Source of the DNA: Fen-1258 sp964441505
Lineage (GTDB): Bacteria; Bacteroidota; Ignavibacteria; Ignavibacteriales; Melioribacteraceae
Reading direction: 5' to 3'
DNA length: 64,000 nt
Assembly: GCA_964441505.1 (NCBI GenBank)
Contig: CAYTUV010000014.1
Span: forward strand, 1-64,000
Shown here: positions 30,517-40,182 of the stretch, in pieces
Numbering within the stretch: position 1 is the first letter of the stretch
Layout: every line of letters begins with the position of its first letter
Made by a program: the position numbers and the translations under genes
Notes under the pieces: generated by a model
Database searches by the model: none
Told to the model about the DNA's origin: nothing
What the model saw: the letters and a program-made list of their open reading frames with translations, nothing else

Positions 30517-33500
30517 CTATTTTGATAGCCCCAAATCCTCTGCCACAGAATCCGGAACAATTACTTTCTTTTTAAATCTCACTAACTCGCTTACTTTTTT
30601 AAATAATATCGGAATTCTAACACGGTACTCTTCTACTTTTGTATAAACCAGAGGAACTATTAATAAAGTTAGGAGAAGCGAGCTAGTTAATCCGCCAATC
30701 AACGCCCACGCTAATCCGGATTTCCATTCGGCACCGGCACTTGACGATAATGCAATAGGCATCATCGCAAATATCATTGTCAGCGTTGTCATAAAGATTG
30801 GACGAATTCTCATTCTCACCGCGTCAATCAGTGCGTCAAAAACAGTTTCACCTTGTGCACGCATAAAATTTGTTCTATCGACCAGCAGAATGGCATTCTT
30901 GGCAACAAGACCGGTCAACATTATAATACCAAGAATTGTGAAAATGTTGAGGGCTTTCATTGATAAACCCAGCGCCAGTAACGCTCCTATCATTGCCAGC
31001 GGAATAGAAAATAAAATTACGAACGGATAAATAAACGAATCATACAGAGCAACCATAACCATATATGTAAATAATATAGCGGCAAGCATGGCAAGACCTA
31101 AGTCTCCGAAAGACTCGCGCTGATTCTTCACGTCTCCCTGAAATGAATATGTAACACCGGAAGGGAATTTATATTTTTTAAATTCTTTCTCGATATCCTG
31201 AGAGATAGCTCCAGTAGTGCGTCCTCCCTGAACCTGTGAGAAAACTGTTACCGCGGCACTTCTTGCCTGACGTGCTAATTTTGTAGGGCCGGTAGCGCGG
31301 TAAATATTTGCGAATTGTTTAAGATAGATTTGCTGCCCTTTACGATTTGTAAAACTTATGTTTCCAAGGTTGTCTGTTTTCGAGCGGTCGAACTGATCAA
31401 GAATAATTCGAATGTTGTATTCAGTATCACCGTCACGGAGTTTTGAATTATCATCGCCTGTGAGAGCAATTTGAAGCGCCTGACCGACTTCTGCAATAGA
31501 CAAACCGAAGTTTGTTATTTTTTTCCTATCAATCTCAATACGTGTTTCAGGATTACCATCCTCGGCCGAAAGACGAACATCCGCAGTGCCGGGAATTGTT
31601 TTAACAATATTCTGAACTTCATGAGCGGTTCTAACCACGTCTTCGTAATCCGGACCGTTAATTATTAACTGAATTGGGGTTTGATTGGCAGTACCAAAAA
31701 TACCAATCGGATTAACACGCACTTTAACGCCCGGAATTCTCTGAACCAATTGTTTGATTTCGTTTCCAACCTGATCTGTTGATTTAATTCTCTGATTGCG
31801 TGGAACAAGTGTTACAGTAATTTCCGTTGAGTTGCTTGAAGCAAATCCAACTAATCCTTCTGTTGAAGCACCAACATTGGCATACATTCTCTCAACTTCC
31901 GGCATCATGCCAATTAGTTTTTCAACCTGCTGAGAAGCATTGTTCGTTTGTTCAATTGTTGTTCCGGGCGCCAATTCCAGTGTAACCGCAAATTCACCAC
32001 GGTCAGTCTGAGTCATAAACTCGGCTCCGATAAATCCAAATGGAATAAGTGCGAAAGTAGCAATGAATGCTGCAATTGTTATAAGAGCAACTTTAATGCG
32101 ATTTTTCAAAGACCACTTCAGCATAACCACATAGTTTTCTGTAAGCTCTTTGAATTTCTTTTCAAACCAGATCGCAAATTTACCCAGCAATGTTCTTGAT
32201 GTGAGTCTTTCCAGCTTAGCAAATCTTGAAGCAAGCATTGGTGTTACTGTAAACGATACAAATAAACTCATCAAAGTAGAAACAACAACTACAGCCGAGA
32301 ACTCACGTAAAATATTACCAACCATTCCGCCAACCAGTGTAAGGGGCAGGAAAACCGCAACATCCACAAATGTGATTGCAAGAGCGGCAAAACCAATTTC
32401 ATTTCTGCCGCGCAGGGATGCCAGCCTGCTCTCTTCACCTTTTTCCAAATGGTGATAAATATTTTCAAGAACAACTATCGAGTCATCCACAAGAATACCA
32501 ACGACCAGCGAAAGTCCAAGGAGTGTCATCAGATTCAATGTAAAACCAAGCGCCCATATTGCTATGAAAGTTGAAAGAAGTGAACAGGGTATGGCAATTA
32601 AAACAATAACTGAATTTCTTACACTATGCAAAAACATTAACATTACAATAGATACAAGGAGTACAGCCAGAGCCAAGTCTTCCTTCACTGCGTTTGCGGC
32701 ATCAATAGTAAAAAGAGAACCATCCTGGGCGATCTCAAATTTCAAATTATTTTCTTTGTAAACAATTTCCATTCTATCAATTTCTTTTCTAACTAACCTT
32801 GCTACTTCCACTGCGTTGGCATCCGATTGCTTCTGAAGGATGATGCCGATTGTATTACGAAAATTGATGCGCGTGATGTTTGTATGATCCTTAATCCCAT
32901 CTTCAACTTCGGCAATTGCGGAGAGTTTTATTTCACCGCCTTGCCTCGATTCACCAATGATAAGATTTTTTAAATCCTCAACAGAGCTCAATTTGCCTGC
33001 AATACGAACTATAAACTGCCCGTCTTGATCTTTAATCTTTCCAGTGGGAAAATCCAGGTTAGCTGTTTTAATCACTTGTGCCACCTGAGGAATTGAAAAG
33101 CCGAAAGCACGAAGTTTTTGGAGATCAAGATTTACTTTTACTTCACGCTCCTCTCCCCCTACAAGAGCAATCTGTCCTACACCCGACACACGTGAAAGAA
33201 GAGGTTGAATTTTGTCTTTAACAAACTGATAGAATGTTTTTGAATCCATATCAGCAGAAACGCCCATTCTTAGAACGGGTATTTCATCAAGCGCGAACTT
33301 GGAAATAGTTGATGCTTTGGTGCCTGTTGGTAATTGTGATGAAACCTGCCCAACTCTTCTCTGAGCATCCTGCAGCGAGAGATCTGTATTTGCAGATTGT
33401 AAAAGTTCTACAACAACAAATGATACGCCCTCGGAAGATGTGGAACGGACTTCCGATACCTTATCCATACCAGAAACTGCATCTTCAACAATTTTAGTAA

Positions 33501-33687
33501 CGCCGGTTTCAACTTCATTCGGAGAAGCACCGGGATAAATTGTTGTAATAGTTAAAACCGGCGGAGAAATTTTCGGCAGCAATTCATACTTAAGCTGTCG
33601 AAATGCAAACAGACCTAAAACAATCAATGCCGAGAAGACAATGATTACAAGCGAAGGTCTTTTTATCGATAATTCTGTAATTGTCAT
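30517..33687 (-). CDS. RND-family efflux transporter, inner-membrane subunit
   Basis: A 1056-residue AcrB/HAE1-type pump, full length. It has the N-terminal helix SLVIIVFSALIVLGLFAFRQLKYELLPKISPPVLTI, two large periplasmic loops and 12 transmembrane helices. The proton-relay acidic pair is present in helix 4 as GILVDDSIVVLENI, and the helix 11-12 part reads GLVAKNAILLVD. It uses the proton gradient to push hydrophobic or amphiphilic compounds through the TolC-type channel. It is the last gene of the operon tetR-tolC-adaptor-pump, 14 nt after the adaptor, and is followed by a clear terminator. Substrates cannot be told from sequence. Confidence 0.95.
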   Translation of the reverse strand: MTITELSIKRPSLVIIVFSALIVLGLFAFRQLKYELLPKISPPVLTITTIYPGASPNEVETGVTKIVEDAVSGMDKVSEVRSTSSEGVSFVVVELLQSANTDLSLQDAQRRVGQVSSQLPTGTKASTISKFALDEIPVLRMGVSADMDSKTFYQFVKDKIQPLLSRVSGVGQIALVGGEEREVKVNLDLQKLRAFGFSIPQVAQVIKTANLDFPTGKIKDQDGQFIVRIAGKLSSVEDLKNLIIGESRQGGEIKLSAIAEVEDGIKDHTNITRINFRNTIGIILQKQSDANAVEVARLVRKEIDRMEIVYKENNLKFEIAQDGSLFTIDAANAVKEDLALAVLLVSIVMLMFLHSVRNSVIVLIAIPCSLLSTFIAIWALGFTLNLMTLLGLSLVVGILVDDSIVVLENIYHHLEKGEESRLASLRGRNEIGFAALAITFVDVAVFLPLTLVGGMVGNILREFSAVVVVSTLMSLFVSFTVTPMLASRFAKLERLTSRTLLGKFAIWFEKKFKELTENYVVMLKWSLKNRIKVALITIAAFIATFALIPFGFIGAEFMTQTDRGEFAVTLELAPGTTIEQTNNASQQVEKLIGMMPEVERMYANVGASTEGLVGFASSNSTEITVTLVPRNQRIKSTDQVGNEIKQLVQRIPGVKVRVNPIGIFGTANQTPIQLIINGPDYEDVVRTAHEVQNIVKTIPGTADVRLSAEDGNPETRIEIDRKKITNFGLSIAEVGQALQIALTGDDNSKLRDGDTEYNIRIILDQFDRSKTDNLGNISFTNRKGQQIYLKQFANIYRATGPTKLARQARSAAVTVFSQVQGGRTTGAISQDIEKEFKKYKFPSGVTYSFQGDVKNQRESFGDLGLAMLAAILFTYMVMVALYDSFIYPFVILFSIPLAMIGALLALGLSMKALNIFTILGIIMLTGLVAKNAILLVDRTNFMRAQGETVFDALIDAVRMRIRPIFMTTLTMIFAMMPIALSSSAGAEWKSGLAWALIGGLTSSLLLTLLIVPLVYTKVEEYRVRIPILFKKVSELVRFKKKVIVPDSVAEDLGLSK

Positions 33688-33701
33688 TTCAAAAATCCTT
33701 T

Positions 33702-34763
33702 TTACTTATTGAGAATCTCAACTTTTAGATTATCCACTAAATTATTTTGTCCGTTCACAACAATCGTTTCACCTTCCATCAGCCCCCGCAGTACTTGAAC
33801 ATAAATTCCCGATTGATTTCCGACCGTTAAATTGCGGAGTTTTGCAATTCCGTTTTCAATAACGAATACTTGCGGTTCTTTTACACTTCCAATCAACGAC
33901 TCGCGGGGTATAACAATTGTTTCTCTGTTTTTCAATGATATAAATTCAACACGTGCAAACATTCCGGCTTTGAGCGGATGAGCGCTTTCATTACTAATAC
34001 TGATTTCGACCGGGTAAGTATGCGCATCGTCTCCTTTGGAACTTATCGATTCTATCCTGCCTTTAAAATTTACACCCGGGTAGACATCGACTGAGACACT
34101 AACCTGATCGCCAACTTTTGCGAGGAATGCATCTCTCTCAGCAAGGTTAAGTTTCACTTTTAATTTGCTGATATCCACTACATTAGCAACAAGAGTCGGC
34201 TGGGGTGCGCCTTGAACCATTGAACCCAAATCGACATTACGTGCAGTAACATAGCCTGAAATAGGAGTTTTTATTTGAGTATCACTAAGCTGTCTTTTAG
34301 CCATTATGTATTGTGATTCTGCCATTGCCGCTCCCAGTTTTGCCTGATCAAGCTGTGAATCTGTAACTGACTTTTGCTGATAGAGAGTCTGGAATCTTTC
34401 GTAATCTTTTTTTGCCTTTTCATAATTAGCCTCAGCACTCATTAATGCTGCCTTTTTCAATTCGTCATCAACCTGAAAGAGAACTGAACCCGCCTGTTTA
34501 TAGTCTCCGACTTTTGTAAACACGGCCGTGATTTTTCCTGCTGCTTCTGAAATTATGTTGACATCATTATTCGCTGTAATTGTGCCAACAAGATTCAGGA
34601 TTTCGGAAAGATCTTTCTTTGCTACTTTTTCAACGGAGACATAATAAACATCTTTTATGCCGCCGGCAGTTGTTGCCGACATTTTTCTTTTGTTCACAAA
34701 GAGTACGGCTATGACGATTACAAAAACCACAACCGCTGCAATTACTGATTTCCAATGCTTCAT
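33702..34763 (-). CDS. RND efflux periplasmic adaptor (membrane fusion protein)
   Basis: A 353-residue adaptor with an N-terminal membrane anchor (SVIAAVVVFVIVIAVLFVNKRK), the lipoyl/biotin-like half motifs EIINEAAGKITAVFTKVGDYKQAG and TPISGYVTARNVDLGSMVQ, a helical hairpin between them (KAALMSAEANYEKAKKDYERFQTLYQQKSVTDSQLDQAKLG), and beta-barrel and membrane-proximal domains ending PRESLIGSVKEPQVFVIENG. It bridges the RND pump and the outer-membrane channel. It lies between the two in the operon, 27 nt after the tolC-like gene. Confidence 0.93.
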   Translation of the reverse strand: MKHWKSVIAAVVVFVIVIAVLFVNKRKMSATTAGGIKDVYYVSVEKVAKKDLSEILNLVGTITANNDVNIISEAAGKITAVFTKVGDYKQAGSVLFQVDDELKKAALMSAEANYEKAKKDYERFQTLYQQKSVTDSQLDQAKLGAAMAESQYIMAKRQLSDTQIKTPISGYVTARNVDLGSMVQGAPQPTLVANVVDISKLKVKLNLAERDAFLAKVGDQVSVSVDVYPGVNFKGRIESISSKGDDAHTYPVEISISNESAHPLKAGMFARVEFISLKNRETIVIPRESLIGSVKEPQVFVIENGIAKLRNLTVGNQSGIYVQVLRGLMEGETIVVNGQNNLVDNLKVEILNK

Positions 34764-34790
34764 GATTTATTTCTCCGGATAATTATAATT

Positions 34791-36107
34791 TTATTTACCA
34801 ATTGATTTATCTAATCTTGCTTTTGCCAATTCGTAATCGACTATCGAATTTGTATAATTTATTTTTGCTGTGGATTGTGCTGTCTCCGCATCAATAACTT
34901 CCGAACTCATCGCCAGACCGTTCTTAAATTTGTCGGCAGTAATTCTCATATTCTCATCAGCCTGTTTAACCGTAAGTTGTGAGAGCTCAATTTTTCTTTT
35001 CGACTGGCTCATATTTAAATAATTTTGTGTTACTTCCAATGTTATGTTGTCTTTGATAACTCCCTTTCCGTCGACAGCCTGGGCAAGAGAAGCCTCAGCC
35101 TGTTCTGTCTGATGTGCCGTAGTCAACCAATCCCATAAATTCATGCTCAGGTTTACACCAGCATCCCATGTATCTTTGAATTCATCTTTAGAGGGGAAAA
35201 TTCTTTGATTTGGTCTGCTGTAATAATAATTTCCGTATAAACTGATCTGCGGGTACCAGGATGATTTTGCCATTGTAACGCCGGCTTCGCTTGCTTTTAT
35301 TCTGTAATCGGCAGATTTTAATTCGGATCTTCTTTCCACGGCGTTATTAATTAATTTATTTAGTTCATCATAATCTGAAGCAGTTAAATTAGCCCTGGAA
35401 ATTATTTCAACTTCAGTGTTGAGTGAAATACCAAGTACGCTGTTCAATCCCACAGTAGATAATTTTACGGCATTCTCAGCATCAATCTGTCTGAACATCA
35501 TATCCGAAAGCTGTACTTCAAGTTTGAGCACATCGTTCTTTGTCATCATCCCGGCTTTCATCAAATTTTTTGCGTCTTCGACATGTGCTTTTACCATTTG
35601 CACATTTTCATCCATAATCATTTTCAACTGAGCAGCTTTGAATAAAGACCAATATGTGTTCTTGATATTGAACACCAGTTCGATTTTGTCTTTGTTGAAG
35701 TCTTCGATTGTAGCGTTTGCGGTGTATTCCGCAATGTTTGAATTACTTACCAATCTGAATCCTGTGAACAACGGCTGGAATAAAGTGAACTGAGCTGAAT
35801 AGTTGTCAAGAATTGAAGGAGCGATTGTAATTGGTCCCGTGGGTCCTTGAATTGAAAAAGGATCAACACTACTCAGTTTTCTATAACCCGCCGAGAGTTT
35901 TAATGAGGGTAACCGCATAGCATTCATTTCGCTCAATCTCGCTTCGGAAGATTTGGCTTTCATCAAGGATGAGTGAAGTGTTTTACTATTTTGCAATCCC
36001 AGGTCAATTGCCTGTTCAACCGTAAGCGAAAGTTTTTCCTGTGCCTGAACGTTAATGCTGAACAAAACTAACAGCACTAGAAAAAAAATAAGTTTTGATC
36101 TGATCAT
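34791..36107 (-). CDS. TolC-family outer-membrane efflux protein
   Basis: A 438-residue protein with a signal peptide (LIFFLVLLVLFSINVQAQ) and two repeats of the OEP fold: LTVEQAIDLGLQNSKTLHSSLMKAKSSEARLSEMNAMRLPSLKLSAGYR at the start of the first, and a second starting at RRSELKSADYRIKASEAGVTMAKSSWYPQISLYGNYYY. Such proteins trimerise into an outer-membrane barrel with a periplasmic helical tunnel. The start overlaps the TetR stop by 4 nt, so the regulator and the pump parts are one transcript. Confidence 0.93.
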   Translation of the reverse strand: MIRSKLIFFLVLLVLFSINVQAQEKLSLTVEQAIDLGLQNSKTLHSSLMKAKSSEARLSEMNAMRLPSLKLSAGYRKLSSVDPFSIQGPTGPITIAPSILDNYSAQFTLFQPLFTGFRLVSNSNIAEYTANATIEDFNKDKIELVFNIKNTYWSLFKAAQLKMIMDENVQMVKAHVEDAKNLMKAGMMTKNDVLKLEVQLSDMMFRQIDAENAVKLSTVGLNSVLGISLNTEVEIISRANLTASDYDELNKLINNAVERRSELKSADYRIKASEAGVTMAKSSWYPQISLYGNYYYSRPNQRIFPSKDEFKDTWDAGVNLSMNLWDWLTTAHQTEQAEASLAQAVDGKGVIKDNITLEVTQNYLNMSQSKRKIELSQLTVKQADENMRITADKFKNGLAMSSEVIDAETAQSTAKINYTNSIVDYELAKARLDKSIGK

Positions 36108-36748
36108 ATGCTGGATTCTCCATAATTATCTTTTATAAGTGTTGATGTATTGTATTTTTTTCTTCCCACAGTTGTAAAAATTCCTTCGAACAAAATTTTA
36201 ACCAAATCTTTGAATACCTGATCTGCAGAGATCGGAAGTCGGGCAAGTACTTCCGGATTAATCAGACTATGAATTGAAGAAACATATGCCAACACAACAA
36301 CTTCTGTGTTAACGTCTTTTCTAAAAATCCCGCTTTTAATTCCCTGTTCAATCAAGCGAGATAGATTTGTATAAGCTTTCTTTTTCCTAAACTCATCAAT
36401 GTCGCGCCAGAATTCAGGATGGTTTTTCATAAGATCGCGAACAATGGGTCCTTCTAACCTGGCTCCCTGTTTGGCAATAAAATTCATAAATCTTTTTAAC
36501 TTCTCGATGAATTCCATCGATTTATCGGCGATTAATCCTTCGATAAAATTGTCAACTTCACACTTGATAGTGCTCAGTATCTCCTTAAGAAGATGTTCCT
36601 TATTGGAAAAGTGCTTATAAAGCGTCTTTTTGCTTATGCCAAGTTCGGAAGCGATCTCCTCCATAGAAACTTTAGAGTAGCCAAAACTTTGAAACATATC
36701 GTTGGCTTTCTTAAGTATTCTATTTTTTACTTCCAGATCATTATTCAT
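36104..36748 (-). CDS. TetR/AcrR-family transcriptional regulator
   Basis: A 214-residue regulator with the N-terminal helix-turn-helix ILKKANDMFQSFGYSKVSMEEIASELGISKKTLYKHFSNKEHLLKEIL at 12-59, the strongest TetR-family segment, and a helical ligand-binding C-terminal part. It probably represses its own operon, which encodes the TolC-like channel, adaptor and pump, until a pump substrate binds. A strong candidate operator, TTGGAAAC/GTTTCCAA, lies 58 nt before the start codon. It overlaps the tolC-like gene by 4 nt. Confidence 0.92.
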   Translation of the reverse strand: MNNDLEVKNRILKKANDMFQSFGYSKVSMEEIASELGISKKTLYKHFSNKEHLLKEILSTIKCEVDNFIEGLIADKSMEFIEKLKRFMNFIAKQGARLEGPIVRDLMKNHPEFWRDIDEFRKKKAYTNLSRLIEQGIKSGIFRKDVNTEVVVLAYVSSIHSLINPEVLARLPISADQVFKDLVKILFEGIFTTVGRKKYNTSTLIKDNYGESSI

Positions 36749-36805
36749 TAATTATTACTCCATTACTTTTCAAAACCAAACATTCCCTCAATGGATTAAA
36801 TTCCA

Positions 36806-36837
36806 TTGGAAACATTTATTGTTTTAGTCGTTTCCAA
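36806..36837. promoter_or_regulatory. Candidate operator of the TetR-pump operon
   Basis: TTGGAAAC (36806-36813) and GTTTCCAA (36830-36837) are perfect inverted repeats with a 16-bp spacer, in the gap upstream of the TetR gene. TetR-family proteins bind such palindromes as dimers or pairs of dimers near their own promoter. The half-sites are centred 24 bp apart, longer than a simple TetR site, so two dimers or an alternative regulator are possible. Confidence 0.5.
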
Positions 36838-36993
36838 ACTTATGAAAGTTCCGTTTCATTAAAAAAAATTCAACCAAAATATTATTTGGTGGTTTCTACA
36901 GATATTGTTTCAAATTTGACGGCAAAAATAACAGTTGTGAGTGGGTGTATTAATGGTAAATCAGCGAGTAGCGGAAAAAAAACGGTGATTTTA

Positions 36994-37026
36994 AAAAGCC
37001 GTCCCATAGGTTTTGAAACGGCTTTT
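36994..37026 (-). terminator. Terminator after the T9SS-cargo gene
   Basis: AAAAGCCGT (36994-37002) pairs with ACGGCTTTT (37018-37026) around a 15-base loop, with T-runs on either side, so it could work in both directions. It is 20 nt after the stop of the secreted protein gene on the minus strand and keeps its transcript out of the TetR operon. Confidence 0.7.
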
Positions 37027-37046
37027 GAGTAAAGAGTCCTTTAGAA

Positions 37047-38849
37047 CTATTTCGTCAATAACATTTTCTTTGATTGAATGAAGCCACGTCCCGAGCCAGC
37101 CGAGGGATTGCCGGCGTTAATTGTATAAATGTAAATACCGCTTGTTAATCTACTTGCATCAAACGTTACATTGTGGTATCCGGCGGCTCTGTTTCCATCC
37201 ACAAGTGTCGCTATCTCTTTACCGAGCAAATCATAAACTTTTATTGTTACAAAACTATTCTCGGGAAGTTGATAACTGATTGTTGTTGCTGGGTTGAATG
37301 GATTGGGGTAATTGCTAATTGAGTAATTTGCCGGAAGCTCATTTGAGAGGGAAGCAACAAGTTTGTCTTCTACTGTAGATGCTTCAATTCTTCCAAATGC
37401 AGCAGTAAAGTCAGGATCCGAGTATTTTCCTTCTGTAGAATAATACGCACGGACATCATACCATAGTAAATCATGTGTGTAACCATCCGTAGCAACATAC
37501 TCATAGTCCGTATAAGATTGTACTCCTCTGCCTAAAGTTGTTAATAATACTTCCGCACCAACTACACCATTATGTTTAACTTTTCTCCTTATTTCGAATT
37601 GGTTTACAGCTGTGTTTGGATTATCTACCCACGTAACAACAATTGGCTGTCCAACAGCAGCGCTAGCACTAGCATATTCTCCGCTATTGGTTGGCTTGCC
37701 GATGTAAACTGCCGTATAAGTTTTATTCTCTGAGGCTGTAAAGGGGCTTGAAAATGTTTGACCGCCGCTTGTCCAGTGATCGAAAGTGTATTCTATTCCG
37801 TTGGAAAAATACCATTGGCCTTGAGCTGTTACACTATTTTCTGCCACAATATTAGAAGTTTTTGGTGATGAATACAAAACATTGTTAACATAAACATAAC
37901 CTCCAGGACTGGTGAAAGTTAGGTTGCAAATCTTTTTTAAATAAGCAACAAATGATGCGCCGTTATCGCTTGTTGTTAACTGGGAAGTGGTGGTTGAAGA
38001 TGACGACCCGAGAGGGGTTATTGCACTGAAAACATCTTTCTTCCAGGAACTTCGATTTAACGGGGCTTCACTATCATTAAAAATCCAGGTGTAACTTCCA
38101 ACTGTTTGATTATCATAAGCGGCTAAGTTTAGCTGGTCTGTTTCATAAATACTCGGTATAGTGTAAGGACTTGCATGAGAACTTGCAGCAGTTGGATATT
38201 TTGCCGCTCCAATATTTCCGCCATTAGCGCCTTCTAAGTCATTACGGGCATCAATATTTAGTAGTACGGCCGGTCTGGTATAATTAACCTGCAAACTCAA
38301 AGTCATACTGGAATAGGATCCATTAGTTGATTCGCTTTCTGAAAGCGATCCGACTATTAATTGTCTGCCTGCTAATGAATTTTGCACAGCATTTTTAATT
38401 GGAGCAGAAACAAAACTCGACCCGTTATAAGCAATGCCGGTGTGTAATGAAGCTCCGCTTGCTACAACATTCCAGTTGGCGCCTTTATCAGTACTTACAC
38501 TTGTAATCTGAGTTAATTTCAAGGAATAACTGCCAATATTTCCTGTAGAAAAATTTACTGTGACTTGTGTTATTGTAGCATTTGTAGGGATCGCATTTAA
38601 GTCGAGTACAAAATATGTTCTATGTATCTTAACTGTAGTATCGAGTGCGCCAGGAATAAATTCTTTTCCTATGGCATATGTACCGTTATCGTAAGAAGGA
38701 GTACCTTCTTTCTTCTCATCTATTACGGTTATTTTGACAATCTGGTAACCTGATCCGCTCAAGTAAGCAGTTCCAGGTATCGGAGTTTGTGAATAGCTTA
38801 TACCGGAAAAAAAGCAAAAAATGATAGCAATTAGAATGTACTTTTTCAT
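37047..38849 (-). CDS. Secreted protein with type IX secretion (T9SS) sorting domain
   Basis: A 600-residue exported protein: signal peptide MKKYILIAIIFCFFSGISYSQ; an N-terminal beta-sandwich-like region with RTYFVLDLNAIPTNATITQVTVNF, like DNRLRE-type adhesin modules; a fibronectin-like stretch (PIVVTWVDNPNTAVNQFEIRRKVKHNG); and the C-terminal sorting domain NYPNPFNPATTISYQLPENSF, VTIKVYDLLGKEIATLVDG, AGYHNVTFDASRLTSGIYIYTI, ending KKMLLTK. This last part directs passage through the T9SS and is typical of Ignavibacteria and relatives. The short insert GNPSAGSGRGF near the end interrupts the last strands. The molecular function is unknown; surface attachment or carbohydrate binding is a guess. 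Confidence 0.85.
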   Translation of the reverse strand: MKKYILIAIIFCFFSGISYSQTPIPGTAYLSGSGYQIVKITVIDEKKEGTPSYDNGTYAIGKEFIPGALDTTVKIHRTYFVLDLNAIPTNATITQVTVNFSTGNIGSYSLKLTQITSVSTDKGANWNVVASGASLHTGIAYNGSSFVSAPIKNAVQNSLAGRQLIVGSLSESESTNGSYSSMTLSLQVNYTRPAVLLNIDARNDLEGANGGNIGAAKYPTAASSHASPYTIPSIYETDQLNLAAYDNQTVGSYTWIFNDSEAPLNRSSWKKDVFSAITPLGSSSSTTTSQLTTSDNGASFVAYLKKICNLTFTSPGGYVYVNNVLYSSPKTSNIVAENSVTAQGQWYFSNGIEYTFDHWTSGGQTFSSPFTASENKTYTAVYIGKPTNSGEYASASAAVGQPIVVTWVDNPNTAVNQFEIRRKVKHNGVVGAEVLLTTLGRGVQSYTDYEYVATDGYTHDLLWYDVRAYYSTEGKYSDPDFTAAFGRIEASTVEDKLVASLSNELPANYSISNYPNPFNPATTISYQLPENSFVTIKVYDLLGKEIATLVDGNRAAGYHNVTFDASRLTSGIYIYTINAGNPSAGSGRGFIQSKKMLLTK

Positions 38850-38970
38850 TAAAATTTCCTTTTGTTAGTTGAAAAAAATATTATTTTTAAAAAGAGAATA
38901 GCCGTAGTAGTTTAATATTACTTTTAAGGTACCAACGCTACTCCTCATTTTTTATTTAGCTTTTTATCTC

Positions 38971-40020
38971 CTATTCTTTTAGTTTGCCATGCAAGATCAT
39001 ATTTCTACTACTGTTATTATCATAAAAACCACAGAATATCTCTCTATCAAAAAAAGCAGGCTCTCCTCCTATAATTTTATTGGCGATGCTGTTATATTTA
39101 ATAAGATACTGAATATCTGTTCCATTGAAATGTGCTAACCCATCTCTCATACTAATAAATATATCTTTTGAATTTCTTCCAAAGAGGTAATACCAAAAAT
39201 TTGGGAGACTAACTGAAAACTGTTTGACAAAGGATTCTCCTCTAAATAGATATATGTCTTTACCAATTAAGAAATATAATTCCTTATCAATAAGATTAAA
39301 ATTTCCAAAAATAATTTTGTCAGTGGAGTTCGAATAAATTTCTTTAAGCTGGTCTCCATTTAATTCATAAAATGCTATAGTGTCACTGACAGTTGTGCTT
39401 GTTCGAAGGCCAAAAACATATACTTTATTTTGTTCTTTTCTAATTGAGATAAATTGAGAATTAAAATTTACTTTTAGAATTTCTTGCCATGTATAGCCGT
39501 CATAGTGAAGAATAAAACCTCGCCATAAATCTTTGCCATTAACTATATACGAAATTATTCCACAAGCATAAACATCGTTAGGTTGTGTGCCCCGAATATT
39601 ATATATACCAACATTATGAGAACCTTCCACTATGTATCTGTAATTTTCACTCCACTTTGTCCCGTCATAATGCCAAATTCTTCCATCATTATCTCCACCC
39701 ATCCAAACATCGTTTTTACTAAAACCAAAAAGTGTATTTCCTGCACAAAGAATCGGTTCATTTTTATATGTAATCCATTTAGCCCCATCGTAATGTAAAA
39801 GACGATCTTCAGAATCTCCTCCAGCCCCAACTACCCACACATCTTGAGGAGATGAACCCCAAACAGCACCAATAAAATTCATAGGCATATTAAGTGTATC
39901 CACAGTCCACACATAATCTCTTCTGCCGGGTTGTGGTTCGGGTTCTATTGGGTTGCTGTTACAAGAAATGAGTATTGTAGCAAAAGAAAGAAGTGTTGCA
40001 ATTTTTAAGAAGGGTTTCAT
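38971..40020 (-). CDS. Lipoprotein with repeated WxxxxP/DVW (propeller-like) units
   Basis: A 349-residue lipoprotein with the lipobox TILISCN (Cys at residue 20). The body has repeats of the type GAVWGSSPQDVWVVGAGGDSEDRLLHYDGAKWITY and TLFGFSKNDVWMGGDNDGRIWHYDGTKWSE, then IRGTQPNDVYACG and LFGRNSKDIFISM, each giving a W/DV-(W/Y/F) beta-hairpin, as in beta-propellers of secreted Bacteroidota and Chlorobi-group proteins. No catalytic motif was seen. It is anchored in the outer or inner membrane; role unknown. It is upstream of the T9SS cargo gene on the same strand with a 121-nt gap. Confidence 0.7.
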   Translation of the reverse strand: MKPFLKIATLLSFATILISCNSNPIEPEPQPGRRDYVWTVDTLNMPMNFIGAVWGSSPQDVWVVGAGGDSEDRLLHYDGAKWITYKNEPILCAGNTLFGFSKNDVWMGGDNDGRIWHYDGTKWSENYRYIVEGSHNVGIYNIRGTQPNDVYACGIISYIVNGKDLWRGFILHYDGYTWQEILKVNFNSQFISIRKEQNKVYVFGLRTSTTVSDTIAFYELNGDQLKEIYSNSTDKIIFGNFNLIDKELYFLIGKDIYLFRGESFVKQFSVSLPNFWYYLFGRNSKDIFISMRDGLAHFNGTDIQYLIKYNSIANKIIGGEPAFFDREIFCGFYDNNSSRNMILHGKLKE

Positions 40021-40142
40021 TATTCCCCTGATTTTAGTTATTTAACAGTTAGTTCGAATTACCATTGAGTAGATAGCCTTTCTTTTTGAGTAAGTCAAAT
40101 CCGAGTTGTTGTTTGGAAAGTATTTTGAGGAATTATAAAAAG

Positions 40143-40172
40143 TGTATGGGCTCAATATATTGAGCCCATACA
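40143..40172 (-). terminator. Perfect 30-bp palindrome, terminator of the M16 peptidase genes
   Basis: The sequence is palindromic from T40143 to A40172 (arms TGTATGGGCTCAAT, loop AT). On the minus strand it is followed by CTTTTT. It lies 10 nt after the stop of the gene at 40183, consistent with rho-independent termination. Confidence 0.8.
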
Positions 40173-40182
40173 TCAATTAACC

